From Axinella damicornis (taxonomy: Eukaryota > Porifera > Demospongiae > Axinellida > Axinellidae), in the NCBI GenBank assembly GCA_963931865.1, contig OZ007515.1, positions 4,451,321 through 4,515,320 of the forward strand: a stretch of DNA of 64,000 nt, given 5' to 3'. This document shows positions 37,301-49,771 of the stretch, one piece after another. Positions within the stretch are counted from its first letter, which is position 1, and each line of letters starts with the position of its first letter. The notes below the pieces were generated by a model. It was given only the letters and a program-made list of their open reading frames with translations, had not been told where the DNA came from and ran no database searches. Position numbers and translations under genes: made by a program.

Positions 37301-37415
37301 ATGGACAAGGTTGTTATTCTTCTAAAAGACAGGGTTGGGGAAAAGTCGGAGTCTTTGTTGGGAGGTATAATTAAGAGTGTTGTGGGGAGACCGTCTACAG
37401 TGAATATCTTGAAAG
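37301..37415 (+). pseudogene. Partial duplicate of CYLD-like coding exon 1
   Basis: ATG at 37301 after the acceptor-like ATAG|GTCAACA. It encodes MDKVVILLKD, GEKSESLLGG and ends at NILK, where similarity to exon 1 stops at CTTGAAAG (37415). In genes B and C the next bases are GTGAGC, which with AAAG forms a donor-like site. The following 220 bp resemble the region upstream of exon 1, so this is a local tandem duplication. It could serve as an alternative start only if an exon end were available, which is not evident. Confidence 0.7.
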
Positions 37416-37645
37416 TTATTTTTGCCTTGCCTGTTTCACTTCATGGCTTAATTTGCTCTGAGTACAGGTGCAGTTCAGCTGTGCAATATGTGCTCCTCTG
37501 TACAGCCAGCTGCAAATTACTTCATATGTATTGGTGACATCACAGACAATCCAATCCATATTAATACTATAGCACATGCATGTCTATGTGTACAGATAAG
37601 TATTGGTTTTACTGTTCATTTTATATTTAATTTAGGTCAACGAAA

Positions 37646-40600
37646 ATGGAGAAAGGTTTTATTCTTCTGAAGGACAAGGTTGGGGAAAAGTCGGAATCGA
37701 TATGGGGAGGTATTGTTAGGAGAGTGGTGGGGAGACAGCCCACAACAAATATCTTGAAGGGAGAGCTATTGGAGCAGATCCCTGGTGACGCTCTTGTTCC
37801 AAGAACTGAGGGACAGAATGTTCTGAAACCCTACAATTACCGTTTGGTGAAAGATCCAGCTGTGGCTGTCTACTGCAGTGAGAATGATATTGCACCTCTG
37901 AGTGACAAGGAATTTCTCCTCTTGGAAGCAATTCAATCTGTAAGTGCACGTTACGAAGTGTTCATCGTGGGAAACAAGGTGGAGTGGGGATGCGGTCTGA
38001 AGCCAGGTGACCCTGTGTATGTCAGCATACCTGGAGCAACGGTGACCCCAAATCAACGTGCTGCTGCAGTCATCCGCTATATAGGAGGTCAACCACCAGA
38101 CCCAGGATTAATGTTCGGGATTGAAATCACAGTAAGCTATCCAGTGATATCTTCGCCATTAATTGTTGTTCTATACCATCATTATTTTTTATCAGTTGAC
38201 TTTAGTATGTTTTGTTGGCGAGTCATCCAAACTCTTACAGAGGTCAGTTCTGCTAGAGTGTTGCACCATTTAGTGTAGGATATTCACCTGCCTATACTTC
38301 ATTGTAGGGGTGCCATTAATGTTAGACTAGCTTAGGACATCACTGCTCACAGTGCGTGTTATAAAGCTGAAGTACCTCTGAATTACACCCTGTCTGTGTA
38401 GCTATACGGCCCATGCAGCTGCAGCAAAGCATGTGTCATGTATCATATTCATATTCTGCATTTATAGGCCCAACGGTTGTCCCACTACTGCTAACTAGCA
38501 TTAGCCTCATACCCAGGCCCCGCCCCACCTCTCCACAACAGCTGTGGTTTGCTGCAACATAGTTGAAAGATGTCAGCCTAGTCTCGGAAACACAATAGCT
38601 ACACTTGACCAGATTTTGTTGATAGCAGATAACCCTCACTGTCAGTACACCTGCTAGTGAGATGAAAGTGCTGGTTTCTAGGCTGTCAATTTGGTCAAGT
38701 CAATCATGAACAAGTGAGAGGCCAAACTACTACTGCACTGTGTTTTGCACCATTTCAGTACACTTGAACCAACATATACTGTGTAGTGCTTGTCGCTATC
38801 TTGCTGGTGCTCATTCGAGTAAGCTTTGACCCTATACAGGATCAACTGAGCCAAAAGTGGGGGTTGGGTGCTCTTTCGTGAGACTACAGTAATTAAAGTT
38901 GTATGCATATATGCACAGCAACATGACACACATAGAACTGTTGTGTGAATGAATGTATTCCTATCCTTGCAGGATGAGCAATATCGTGGTCTTGGCACTA
39001 CTGATGGTACTTTCCGTGATGTGAGGTACTTTATCTGTGAAGAGAAATGTGGGCTGTTTGTGGCACTTGACAAACTGTCAATGGATTCTGACGGCAACAT
39101 CCTTGAAGCAGCACCACATGGTGGCCATAGCTATTCCAATGCTGTCAGTCATGGAACAGCAAGAAGTGACCGGTCGTATCCACAAGATAGTGGTCATCCT
39201 ACTGACAATCTTCGGCCAAGGAGTCAGGCTGTCCAGCGACCAAATGTTCGTGATGATCAACGTCCTCGGTTTAAGAAAGGAGACCGGGTAGTGGCCTTTA
39301 ACAAGAAGGGTCATCGCATTCATGGTACAGTACGCTGGGTTGGGAAGAATGAAAAAGCACGCATCTGCACCTTTGTTGTGGGAATTGAAACCGTAAGTTC
39401 CAGCCACTTACTGTATTGTAGCCTCATTCTAGGTTCCACCCCAGCATTGCATGGTTTATGTACAGCCGGCCACGTACACATACTGTAGCTTGCTGGAGAA
39501 AGTGAAGAGCTAGCTTTGTTATACTAGCTATACCAAGGACTTGTGCCTTTACCGCTACCTCAGTCAAGTATGATGCCTCTGCCACTGGTCGGTGAGTGTC
39601 TACACCATTATCTATGCATGTCTACACAGCATACTCAGATTAGAAAAGCCTGAGTATATTAGTTCCCTGCCAGCGGGATGTAAGCCCTTGGGAAAGGCCA
39701 GTGCTTTTGTTAATGCCTTGGAATTGCCTTGGGCTTCGACCTCAGCACTTCCTCAAGCACTGACCTTTCCTGCGGGATATAACAGGTCTTATATACCGCT
39801 GGGCAGGGATATAACCTGTACATAGTACACATGTACTCACTAGCTTCATGATCTATTGTACACAGGATGTTACAGTGAGTACAGTCGATTTTGTAGGAGC
39901 GATTCCTGGAATGACATACTTGTTTTCAGCTCCCAAGAATCACCGTCTCACATTGCCGGAAGTAGCAATCCTCAGTGAGGAAGAAGATGCTGGTACCAGT
40001 GTTGACCACAAAAACAAGCCTCATCCCACCGACAGCATAGATGTGGAGGGTACCTCCGTACTGGCCAAGGGGATGTCACAGAAGCAGCTGATGGCCTACC
40101 AAAAGGCTGTACTTAGTGAAGCGGAGAAATCAAAGCAAGTGAAAGCAGCTCAAGAACTGGAGCACATCAAACAGGCAGTACCTGATGTGAGTATTGGTAG
40201 CCAAACAGCTGCTTTACAAGCTTTTGAAAAGGAAAACAATGAAGCGAAAGTAGCAAAGAGGTCATCCCTTCCTCCGAGAGGAGACGATTATACTGGTGAA
40301 GATAACGCCCATCTCCGTCCGGGCCACCCTCTTAGACAACACTCATACGAAGCTGTTGGCAGTCCTCAACGCAAGCATCTAGGTAGTCGGACAAAGTTTG
40401 CATCATTAGCCCAGGGAGAGCAGATTTACAACCAGCTTGACTCCCGAGGTTATCAGCAGAGGCCATTACACGAGCGCCCAGCACTGCCACGGCCTTCCCC
40501 ACGCAATATGTCTGACCAAACACCACGAAATCAAGTACAAGAACCACCACCATGGGAGCATCCTTTACAACAACCACCAAGTGGACAACAGCCACCGCAC

Positions 40601-43600
40601 CAACCACTGCCACAATGGTCACAGCAAGCGCCACAACAATGGTCACAATCAACATTACAGCAGCCCCTCCAACAACCACAACTACCTTACCTGCAACTCC
40701 CTGAGACAGGCATACCACCATCAAGAGGTGAGACGGTTGCTTTTGCTCACAGTTCCACTGACCACCAAGTGCATCGAAGCTTGAGTGAAGGCTCTACAGT
40801 TCTGGTCACACTTAGTGAAGCTGGTCCTCAACAACCTCGATATGGAGTGATTCGTTGGGTTGGGGATATTGCCGGAGTGATGGGAACAATTGCTGGAATT
40901 GAAATGGTTGGTTTTGTATGTACCATCTTGCATGAGTGGATCAAAAGGGCTGTCGACACTAGAACAGAGCTAAATACACTATTGAATTAAGTCCATGACA
41001 GCTTTCTAAGTACCAAGTACGCATACAAGTATGCATAATTATGTACCAAGTACGCATATGTACCAAAACGAATTCTTCCAAGACAATGCTGCTTTCAACT
41101 AGACTCCGTTTACAGCCAAGTGGTCCACTGATGTGTCCCACTTTCAAAGAAGAGGCATCACAATTAACTGTAAGGACAATTAAAGCTGACACACATGCAG
41201 ATATAGACTTCAAACCTATATAGTTGGGCTCTCAAATGCGTACCCGACTGCTTCCTCCTTCCATTTTGCTAGACTGAGTTTCAGCAACTTTTCGACTCGC
41301 ATCCAATTCTAGAATTGCAGGTTGCTACTAGTTCTACCCTAAGACATGATTACTACAGCTATATAGTCGTGCCACAAAAACTTGTGAAGCTACTGACTTT
41401 GGAGTGCTCCTGTAAAAATATGCTTTCTAGGCTGTCCTGTATATGTGTCAGTAGGGCGTGCAGTTTATCATTAATCAAGATGATATTTTAGATGTAGTGG
41501 TTAGCAACTTAGCATGCAGAGTGTGAAGATTCTGCAATAGGCTTAGCTTCATTCCCAGGCCACACGGGAGGAGAGAAAACTGCTTGGTATATCTATCCAC
41601 TAGTTGTGCATTCTCGTGGCAGTAAAACCTGAGAATCCATGTACATTTAAGTGTGACAGTGGTCTGTATATCAATGCGTATACATAATCTGCGTCATTGG
41701 CCGTGAATACCTGACCGCAATAAGGCTAGGAATAGCCAGTACACATGTGCATCATATACCCTCTTGAGATGTATCCATTTAACCATTTAATTTAAGTGTG
41801 TCATGCAGATTTTCGACTTGGCAAAGTCGTTTCTTTCCAGCAATGTTCTTGTTATTATCCCATTGTGAAGCAGGGGATCACTGCTTACGTACACACATCC
41901 AGGAGGAACCCATGGAAGGACTTACTGATGGAACCTGTCGGATGACAGGGGACAAGTTCTTTCACTGCCCAGATGGAAGAGGTCTCTACTATCCACTTGA
42001 ACATCTGAAGCCAGATGAGAGGTTCACTGATCCTGGAACAACTCCTGGGGTGGCTGGTGGAGCTAACTGTAAGTACTGTATCAGAGAATGCGGTAGCGTT
42101 CTCTATTTAGGGATGGCCAAGGAAATTTCGAAATACCATACCGATGCACCAGCAGGAAAACGGCCAAAGAAGCCACTACCCCCCAAACCAAGCAGAATGA
42201 TACTCCCTAGCAGTTCACAAAAACACTCGCAAACGTACCTGAGAGTACGCGGGAGTCGAGAAATAAGTCGCCGAAAAATTCCGATTTCGTCATCTTCTTC
42301 TTTCTTTCTTTCTTTATTTCTCATTGACTAGCATAGCTGGACAACAAAAGCATTTCCTGAACTAGTTCATTCACAGAACAACATCGCTTTCGCTCCTTTC
42401 GGCCCTTTTGACTACATACTGGCAAGAATGGCACTGGCTGGCTAGCTACGATTCCGCTAGCATGAAGATGCAACCAGAGGTCACGCATGCCAAATGCGCA
42501 TGCCCAGCAGAAGGTTCACGTCCATCAAGAGGAACGAGGCTAACATGGCAATGAATAAAATCTGACATCAGGCCCAGTACCTCTGTACTCTTAAGGTGAT
42601 GTTGTATGTACCATGACTAAGAAGTTACGCATTTCATGCGCTTGAAAAAGTACACAAACTAGAGGCAAAAAATTTTCTCCCAAAAATTAAAAAGTATTTA
42701 GTGATGGCCTGTCACATTCGGAATTATTCAACCTCTCAAAAAAACTAAGAAATTAGGAGAATGCCATTAACCAGCCTCAGTCCCATCCCATCCCTAAATT
42801 CTACATTTTTCAATGGGATGGGACTGAGCCTGGTTAATGTCATTCTCCTAGTTTCTTAGCTTTTTCGAGAGGTTGAATAATTCCGAATGTGACAGGCCAT
42901 CACTAAATCCTTTTTAATTTTTGGGAGAAAATTTTATGCCTCTTGTTCATAGAGTATTGGCCATTGTTTTGAAGTTTTGCGGATTTGATGCACCTGGGTT
43001 TGAGGTAGCCTCATTCCCAGGCTTGAATGAACCTGGGAACGAGGCTAGATTTGAGGCAACTGGAACACAACACGTACTATAGAACACTATGTGTGTGGTA
43101 CACCGATGGTGTATAATTACACATTTCTGTGCAGTATGAATGATGAAGTACTTGTTTGGAATGGGTTTCAGTGACCACGCAATGCAATTTGACTAGCTAC
43201 AGCCTCCAGGGCTTATATGTGTGCCAACAATTTACTCAAGGAAGACCTTTGTGCCACCAGTATAAGGTTGCTGAAAAAGTTCCAGCATTCTGGTAACATT
43301 GATAGAAGAGGGCTACCCCTAAAGATAATAGCTGAAGTGGTAGTAAGAGCAGAAAATGCACACTGACAGCAAGACAATGTGTGTCCTGAAGATTTACAGT
43401 AAATATGCTGGATTCAATTCATATGGTACGATTATCTCACATTGCGTGGGCGGATCAAACGTACTGGTAGTCACTATAAACATGCTACAGCATCTTGGGC
43501 TATGTATTCCCTTTGATGTTTGATACATGCCCTGGGCCATGGGAAGCCCCACTGTTCATGGTTTGTTCAACTGCTTAAGGTTCCAGGCTCGTTATGCAGT

Positions 43601-46125
43601 GGGCGTGGCCAGACAATTTGTTCAACCCCATTTTTCTCACACAGAAATTAAGCTGATCAAATCAAATTTACTCAACAAAAAGCAGGGAGGGTAGTCAACA
43701 TGACTAAACATCATTATAGTAGCTCACACTGTAGCCGTTGTATGCTGGTTAAATCAATTCCGTGCAGCAAACTATATATTCACCTAAAATCTCCAGTGTG
43801 AAGACTGCCAGCCTACTGTTGGAGACGCGCCATCGGAAGCACTAGGCGTGGCGGAAGTGTTTATGGCTAGGCTGAACAGTCTTCGAAAGAACGACCCTTG
43901 AGTGTGAATAACCACCACAGCACCGTATAACTTCGGAACGGTCATCACTATTCACAAAGTCTTCGTCCGGCCCTTTCTACACTGTTTGCGCCTATTTCAA
44001 TACAGTCTTCTTCGTTCAAGTGGGATCACACGGTTCTAGTTTTGGTGACAAAAACCTTTGAAAATTAAAGTATTATGGTGCATGTATCCGCACCTGGAGA
44101 TCCCATTAAGTCACTTGCATTGTGAACGTCAAAGTCACAGCATTTAAGACAGATTAGTGGAGAATATGGCTGAGCAATCTGTGGTCCAGATTGTCAGTTA
44201 AGAAGTAGGAGTTGTTCACGCGATTCTTGTAAGGCATCAACTGAAATATTCCTGAATAAACGGACATGATACGCAGCGAAGAAACAATGGTTAGGGTATA
44301 TTAGGGCCAGGGCAGGCTTTACTAATGGAATGGAAGCCTGCCCTGGCCCTAGTATACCCTTATCGTAGTTTCTTTGCTGCATAACATGTCTGTTTATTTA
44401 GTTTGTCCCTCCTAAGTGATAGGGGTCTTTACTACCGTAAAGAGATTATCCGATGTCATGTAGACAGAAGGTGGGAAGCAGTGCCAGACAAAGTTAGTCT
44501 CGTTCCCAGACCCCGAACGCGGACCTGCGAAAGGGGTCTGGTGACAATGCAACATTTTGCTCTGTCCTATGGCGTTGATGTCTGGAATGTGGGATGGAGT
44601 TTAGCTGGAGCAATAAATTGCTTTGCAGTTTCCGTGTCGGCTAAGTACATCTGGTAGACACAGCCCAGAAACTACACAAAGAGGAGTGCTACCTTCGTTG
44701 GTACAAAGAATACCTACTTCGTTTCTCACCGCTTTACTGGGAATCATCGAATTTGCCATTTTTGCCTGGAATCTACTAATTATGTCATCATGGTCACGCC
44801 CCTTTTTCACGGGTGCACGTTTGGGGTCTGGGAACGAGACTAAGATGAAGTACACAAATACTACACCTTTATCTGCAAATGTATGGTTCCTTCTTTGACC
44901 TCTACCTATAGATTACAAGAGCCAGGAGAAAACTCATGCTGGAATTACTCAACTGAAGAAAGAAAAGGCTGAAGTTGAGAAAGCGCTGCAGGAGAGATGT
45001 ACAAACCTTGAAATACAATTGTCACAAGCCCAACGTGAGAAGCAGGACCTCCTAGAGAGACACACACATTTGGAACAGCAGCTTCAGAAAGAACTACGAG
45101 ATACACAACAATATCTGCAGGAATCAGAACAGCAGATGAGAGAGGAGAGGCAGCGGACACAGGAGGAAAAGAGGCAGCTTGAGCGCCAACTGCAAGAGCA
45201 GATAGCTGACAACCAGGAACTTCAACGCCAAGTTATAGATGCCCAAACTGAGGCGCAAAAACCTCGGCTGATCCAACCGCAGGGCGCACTTGAAAACATT
45301 GAGTGTTGGAAAGTTCCTCGTAGTGATGTCCAAGTGGTGAAGGAAATTGGGGTAGGGGCATGGGGCTCTGTTTCGCAGGGCAAGTACAGAGGACAGCTGG
45401 TTGCTGTCAAACAGCCACACCGAGCCATTTTATCCCCACCAGTTGTTGAGCGTCTTCAGCGTGAAGTGCAAATCATGGCCCAAGTCCGCCACCCCAACCT
45501 AGTAAGGTTCATTGCAGCAGTGTTTGATGATGAAGTACAGAGGCTGAAAGAACCTCCGATGATTGTCCTCGAACTTCTTGACATGAATTTACGTGCAGCA
45601 TACGAGCGAGATGTTGTGGGAGCAAGTCAGCTTCCAATCTTCCGAGACGTAGCCTATGCCCTCCACTATCTCCATGAACACCAGGATCCTATTATCCACA
45701 GGGATATTAGTTCTCCTAACGTTCTTTTAGAGGCTCTTCCCCAGGGAGCTTGGAAGGCCAAGGTCTCGGACTTTGGATCTGCAAACTTAGAGAAACTTTC
45801 CAAAACTGCTGGAGAGGGGGCTATCATTTATTCAGCCCCTGAGACATTCACGCACACGGACCCCACCACCCTCCCGCCACCCCAAACAACAAAAATAGAT
45901 GTCTTCAGCTACGGAATACTTCTCTGTGAAGTAATCACAAAGCAGCTACCACAAGACTCTACCAAGTACCGGAGCATGCTGCAGCAAGTCCAGAGTCAGT
46001 GGCTGTACATGTACGACCTCATTCTTTCCTGCACTAAGCGTGATCCTAATGAGCGACCTACAATGGCCCAAGTACTTGATAAGCTGAATAAGCTCCCTCG
46101 TCCCCGATTTCGCCAGCGCAGTTAG
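37646..46125 (+). CDS. Gene D: three CAP-Gly domains, linker, coiled coil and kinase
   Basis: Exons are 37646-38131, 38973-39392, 39866-40906, 41903-42068 and 44912-46125; phases agree and the total is 1108 aa. Rough residues: N-terminal region 1-115, CAP-Gly1 120-195, CAP-Gly2 262-340, Pro/Gln-rich linker to 605, CAP-Gly3 611-690, coiled coil 705-830, kinase 840-1100. Exon 3 may instead end at 40915, before the stronger donor GTATGT, adding Val-Gly-Phe in frame. No USP exons are seen in the 42069-44911 intron. It is the most complete USP-less member and has no lesion. Its N-terminal half resembles A-C, while its kinase resembles gene E (DFG, PRPRFRQRS end), so it looks like an intermediate or chimera. 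Predicted cytosolic; no signal peptide or membrane segment. Confidence 0.85.
42657..42945. mobile_element. Foldback element, arms of about 130 bp
   Basis: The left end AACTAGAGGCAAAAAATTTT and right end AAAATTTTATGCCTCTTGTT are complementary. The arms meet around a short centre near 42805. Non-coding. Confidence 0.8.
43006..43047. mobile_element. Minimal TAGCC-family hairpin MITE
   Basis: 42 bp, TAGCCTCATTCCCAGG to its complement, flanked by GGTTTGAGG and GATTTGAGG (9 bp, one mismatch). Confidence 0.85.
44252..44401. mobile_element. Foldback element, 150 bp
   Basis: The arms pair CTGAATAAACGGACATGAT with ACATGTCTGTTTATTTAG, and AGGGCCAGGGCAGGCTT with its complement. Confidence 0.8.
44495..44842. 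mobile_element. TAGTCTCG-subfamily MITE
   Basis: 348 bp with ends TAGTCTCGTTCCCAGACC and GGTCTGGGAACGAGACTA. Flanks AGACAAAGT and AGATGAAGT agree at 7 of 9 positions, fitting the 9-bp target duplication of this family. Confidence 0.75.
44912..46125 (+). CDS. Gene D last exon: coiled coil and kinase (gene E type)
   Basis: The acceptor is CCTATAG and entry is in phase 1. The coiled coil carries one copy of a LEQQLQ...QIADNQ unit that gene E has twice. The kinase has GVGAWGSV, VAVK, HRDISSPN, a canonical DFG and SAPE, ending at TAG 46123-46125. A Pro/Arg-rich tail closes the protein. Confidence 0.85.
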
Positions 46126-47160
46126 TGCACTTGTTTGGACATGTATAGATACCTCGACTACTCTTTCTATGCTATTTTGTACAGGCTAGTGTAAACGTTT
46201 TTGTGTTATAATTAGCCTAAGGTCACGTTGTGTGTGTAAGTTACAGCTAAGAAATTGCATGTCGTACTTTGTTGTAGCATTATTATATGGCCAAATGTTA
46301 TGGCTCCCCAGGAAATGTACAATTTGCAAGTTGATGCATGCAGTTCATTCCTATTTAGTTCCTGTGCACAGCGAACCGAGAACATTACATCGGTGTCAGA
46401 AGGGGGGTATATAGATACTGCGATGAGCACAACAAAGCTGGAAGAACAAGTGTAGTATACATTGCTGGCCAACCAGGCCAAGATGGAAGAACATCATCAG
46501 CAGATTCATTATTCTGATGCTATAGATGAATCAAGTCTGTATTCGCTTAAGTTCTCGTGATGCTGCACGGTCACCATACATACTGTGCTCGGTACAGGCA
46601 TATAGTACTGGCCTATAAGTAATTTGCTTGTGCTCTGTGTACTCTTCAGGATGCTTTGACAGTGCAGAGCAGCCTTTCCCATTAGGCAATGGAGAAATTA
46701 AATGGTTGAATGAATTAGCTATACAAAATGACAGCATTTGTGATCTTGTCCTATACCCCACACTGTATACGTTGCAATTGGAGATCTTACTCAGTGCCGA
46801 TTGAAGGAACATGTCCACTATAGAGGGCCGCGGGAGATGATATGGTGAGTCCACATGCCTCAGTATAATGATGGCTAATGCACAAGTATAATGCTACAAT
46901 TTAATTATAATAGGGGCAATACCCTCTTGCTGATTAATTTTCTTGTGACTTTACACAGATGAATCGTTCTTGTTGACTGCCACCTGCAGTATAACCTATG
47001 ACTTGCTGTAGTCACTTTCCTCTTTGCAAACAGTACTTCCTGTTATGCATCATGTTCTTTCTTCAGACACCCACACTGGCCATACCTTTACTTGCTGCTT
47101 GCTTCCAGATAGTAGTTAATATCTAACATGTTGGCTCATGCATACCTTAACTGCATGAGA

Positions 47161-47442
47161 GTGCCATCATCTACATGAATGGCCACTCACACTGGACTTG
47201 TCCCAGCATATCGTGGTACTGGGCAGGATCGGGGAACCGACTGGTAGCAACCTCACAGAGGAGTATGCCATAGCTGCATGCACACGTCTATCTTCATGGT
47301 TTGGGGTGGTGGAGGAGAATGCAGATAGTGAGCTTGGTGTGCAATTTAGGGTTTCAGGAGCAGCATACAAGCTGATTATCTTACACTCAGTGCAACCCTA
47401 GCTGCTGAGCGACCAACAATGGCCAAGGTACTCACTAAACGT
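47161..47442 (+). pseudogene. Kinase-exon remnant with inverted core
   Basis: The outer parts read forward: GTGCCATCATCTA at 47161 and GAGCGACCAACAATGGCC near 47408 match gene A at 8942 and 9187. The core, 47174-47365, matches gene A 8955-9146 in reverse complement, and both spans are 192 bp. No full kinase precedes it. It closely resembles the A-C type, not the neighbouring D or E kinase. Confidence 0.85.
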
Positions 47443-47831
47443 AATTATATAGCCATTTTACAATTTTGTTTATAGTTTTGCAAGTGTGTAGCTTTTTGTT
47501 GTGCTTCACATTACACACATGTAATTATGGACATGGATATTAACATACCAGATCCCGTAATATACACTACCAGGGTTCTTTCATGGAGAAGTTCATCCAG
47601 ACCACGTATACATGTACGACATGCCCAGTTAACAAGTATCATCTGTATAAGGTATTTATGTACTTGTATAGCTACCACAGCCTTAGCTATAGCTATATAT
47701 ACTTGTGTCCAGGCAACTGTTATACGTACTTTACTCATGTAGCTATAGACTAGCTTGTACGAGTCTATAATCAAAATGATATACTGGGGCTACAGAGTGA
47801 AAACAGCTTGTGTTTCTTTTGCACCCTATAG

Positions 47832-47983
47832 ACAGTTTTGGCTAGTGTTTTGTTTGATGTCACTCCTCAAATTTACAAAGGAATTTGGAATGCATGCAAG
47901 ATATTTCTGAAAATGGCTTGTTCAACTCACATGCTCACACCAGAGGAGGCAGAACATGACATCATGGACAAAGCACTCAGTCT
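47832..47983 (+). other. Possible isolated exon, unidentified
   Basis: A pyrimidine-rich acceptor (TTTTGCACCCTATAG) and a perfect donor (TCT|GTAAGT) bound 152 nt that are open in one frame (motifs FDVTPQIYKG and LTPEEAEHD). A further open stretch (48026-48349, motif LDVGHNLGTQ) follows, but its frame does not join cleanly. I do not recognise the family. It could be a fragment of an unrelated gene. Confidence 0.25.
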
Positions 47984-49771
47984 GTAAGTACTCTACATGT
48001 ACTGAATATATACATCAGGGATTAATATCTCCCAACTAAATCGACTTCGCAATGCAAGTGCACAGCCAGTAAATTGGGAGCAATAAACATTGTTCATGCA
48101 ACACAACTGTTTTACCACTTAGACGTAGGACACAATCTTGGCACACAAGAACAGCTACACCAGAATGTGTCATACTACATCATGACCAATGCATATCAAT
48201 CTGCATTAACACTGGATCTGCACTCTAAACGCTATAAGACTGGAATCTCGGGTAGCTACATGTGTGATGAAGAAAGTACATTGGTCACTTACAGTATTAT
48301 AAGTGAGGACAAGCTTCAGATCATATGGAAATCAGTAGCAGCTACATAATTATGGATTGATCGATCTCACCGTGCGATCAGCTCCATATCATGACAAACT
48401 TGCAACATGTAAGGAATAATCAGCAGTCACCTATACACTGCAAAGAACATATACTCAGTTGAAACAACCCACGGAGCGGTTAGCTGAGCTCTCATCGGAA
48501 AAATGGACAAGGTCAACAGCTGGCTAGTGGCTGTGTAACTAAATTACATTTCTGGTTAATGAACCAAACAATGGATACATTATAGTTAACGTTAACAGAT
48601 GGATGCATACCGTGCACATGCATACCATGTACTTCAGCTGGAAGACAAGTGTCTGCCTTGCTTTTATGGAAAGTGTGAAGTGTGACGGAATATGAAGGAG
48701 TGACTCTTTGGAAGGGCCGGGTGGATAGTGAACATGTTTGTCCATTCTCTTCATGGTACAGTACTTACCAGTTAGCTATAGGAATGCATCCATCTGCTAG
48801 TGTTTAGTTATGAATGAGCGTCAGTTTGTCATGATCAATCTCAGGACTCAGGATCTGAATTGATATTCAGCTACAATTCACAGCTCCTTTCAAGCTTTGT
48901 TTACCACTAGAGCAAGCATTTCCGCTGTTCATATACCAACAGCGCCTCTGTACATATGCTTAGTCCTAGCTATACATAGCTACTGAACTACGGTGCCATG
49001 CATGGCATGGGTTTCTGTAGTCTCGTGCCCAGACCTCCTCCAGATGAAAAGAACTTAATGCAGTAGCATGCAGTCCTTCTCGAGCCACAAACTTCTTCCT
49101 CACTAGGGTTGTCGAGTTCGTTCACATCCACGACTGCACAATGATAGTACGTCCCGGCCGTCCCGTCCCGTCCTGTCCCGGAAAAATTTAATAGTAAGAA
49201 CGTTTTGGGATCGACGAATCACATTTGTCCATTACCAATTAATACATACCAATTAAATTCTTTAAAGCGTGAAGAATAAAGTCGCGGCGTTCCAGGACTC
49301 TGATCGCTGCTCGCCAAGGACCTTCTACTTAGCCATCACGAACAGCATGAATTTTGAATGAATCCGGTAAGGAATGTAATCATACGCTGCCAGTGACTTT
49401 CAAACACAAATTATCCTCACTGTACCTAGCTAGCTACCCAAGTCACTCAGCCAAAGTGATAGTGTGTACTCACTTTGGCCAAGTTTTCATTAGTTTTGTT
49501 TGTGTAGGTCAACATTTCTCTGTCTCATGGAGGGAGGTGAAAGTTTGCGAGAATTGAAAAGACTTCATGTGCTAAGTGGAACGTTATAGGTCCTCTTTAT
49601 TCACGAGTGGATCCTTAGGAATACCCGTGGAAATTCTGCACAATCATTGAAAAAAACGTCATAGCTGTACATCTCATGCACCTGGCAATATAGCTACAAG
49701 GAGTGACCAAACATACAATTGCTACCTTGCATGTACCGTTAATTGCCGAGTGGAAGTGAGGAGCTTAGATA

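Larger units (their letters stand above)
30749..37645 (+). repeat. Intergenic block C-D, copy 3 of the triplicated segment
   Basis: Collinear with 9235-16055, including tail copies, promoter/leader (31800), foldback (32120-32729), MITE (33061-33140) and SINE (34563). Private changes: a 120-bp insertion flanked by the 17-bp direct repeat ATGGTTTACATTTCTGT (31140 and 31279), a MITE at 36673, and a partial duplicate of exon 1 (37301-37415). Confidence 0.75.
42069..44911 (+). other. Gene D last intron, 2.8 kb, repeat-rich
   Basis: Holds a TTTC-type microsatellite (about 42296-42322), a foldback (42657-42945), a hairpin MITE (43006-43047), a second foldback (44252-44401) and a TAGTCTC MITE (44495-44842). 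The last 50 bp before the acceptor resemble the gene E intron before 57140. No USP remnant was found by eye. Confidence 0.65.
46126..49771. other. D-E intergenic region with decayed pieces
   Basis: Contains the kinase-exon remnant (47161-47442) and an unidentified open stretch (47832-48349). The conserved promoter block seen before B, C, D and F was not found here. A GTAAGG donor-like site at 49370 and an acceptor-like AG before 49769 could form a leader intron for gene E, weakly supported. Confidence 0.5.

Noticed and set aside
46385..46560. LTR-retrotransposon start (primer-binding-site-like GGTGTCAGAAGG followed by a short ATG frame)
   Set aside because: The frame stops after about ten codons, no LTR pair or gag/pol domain is visible, and the match is short.
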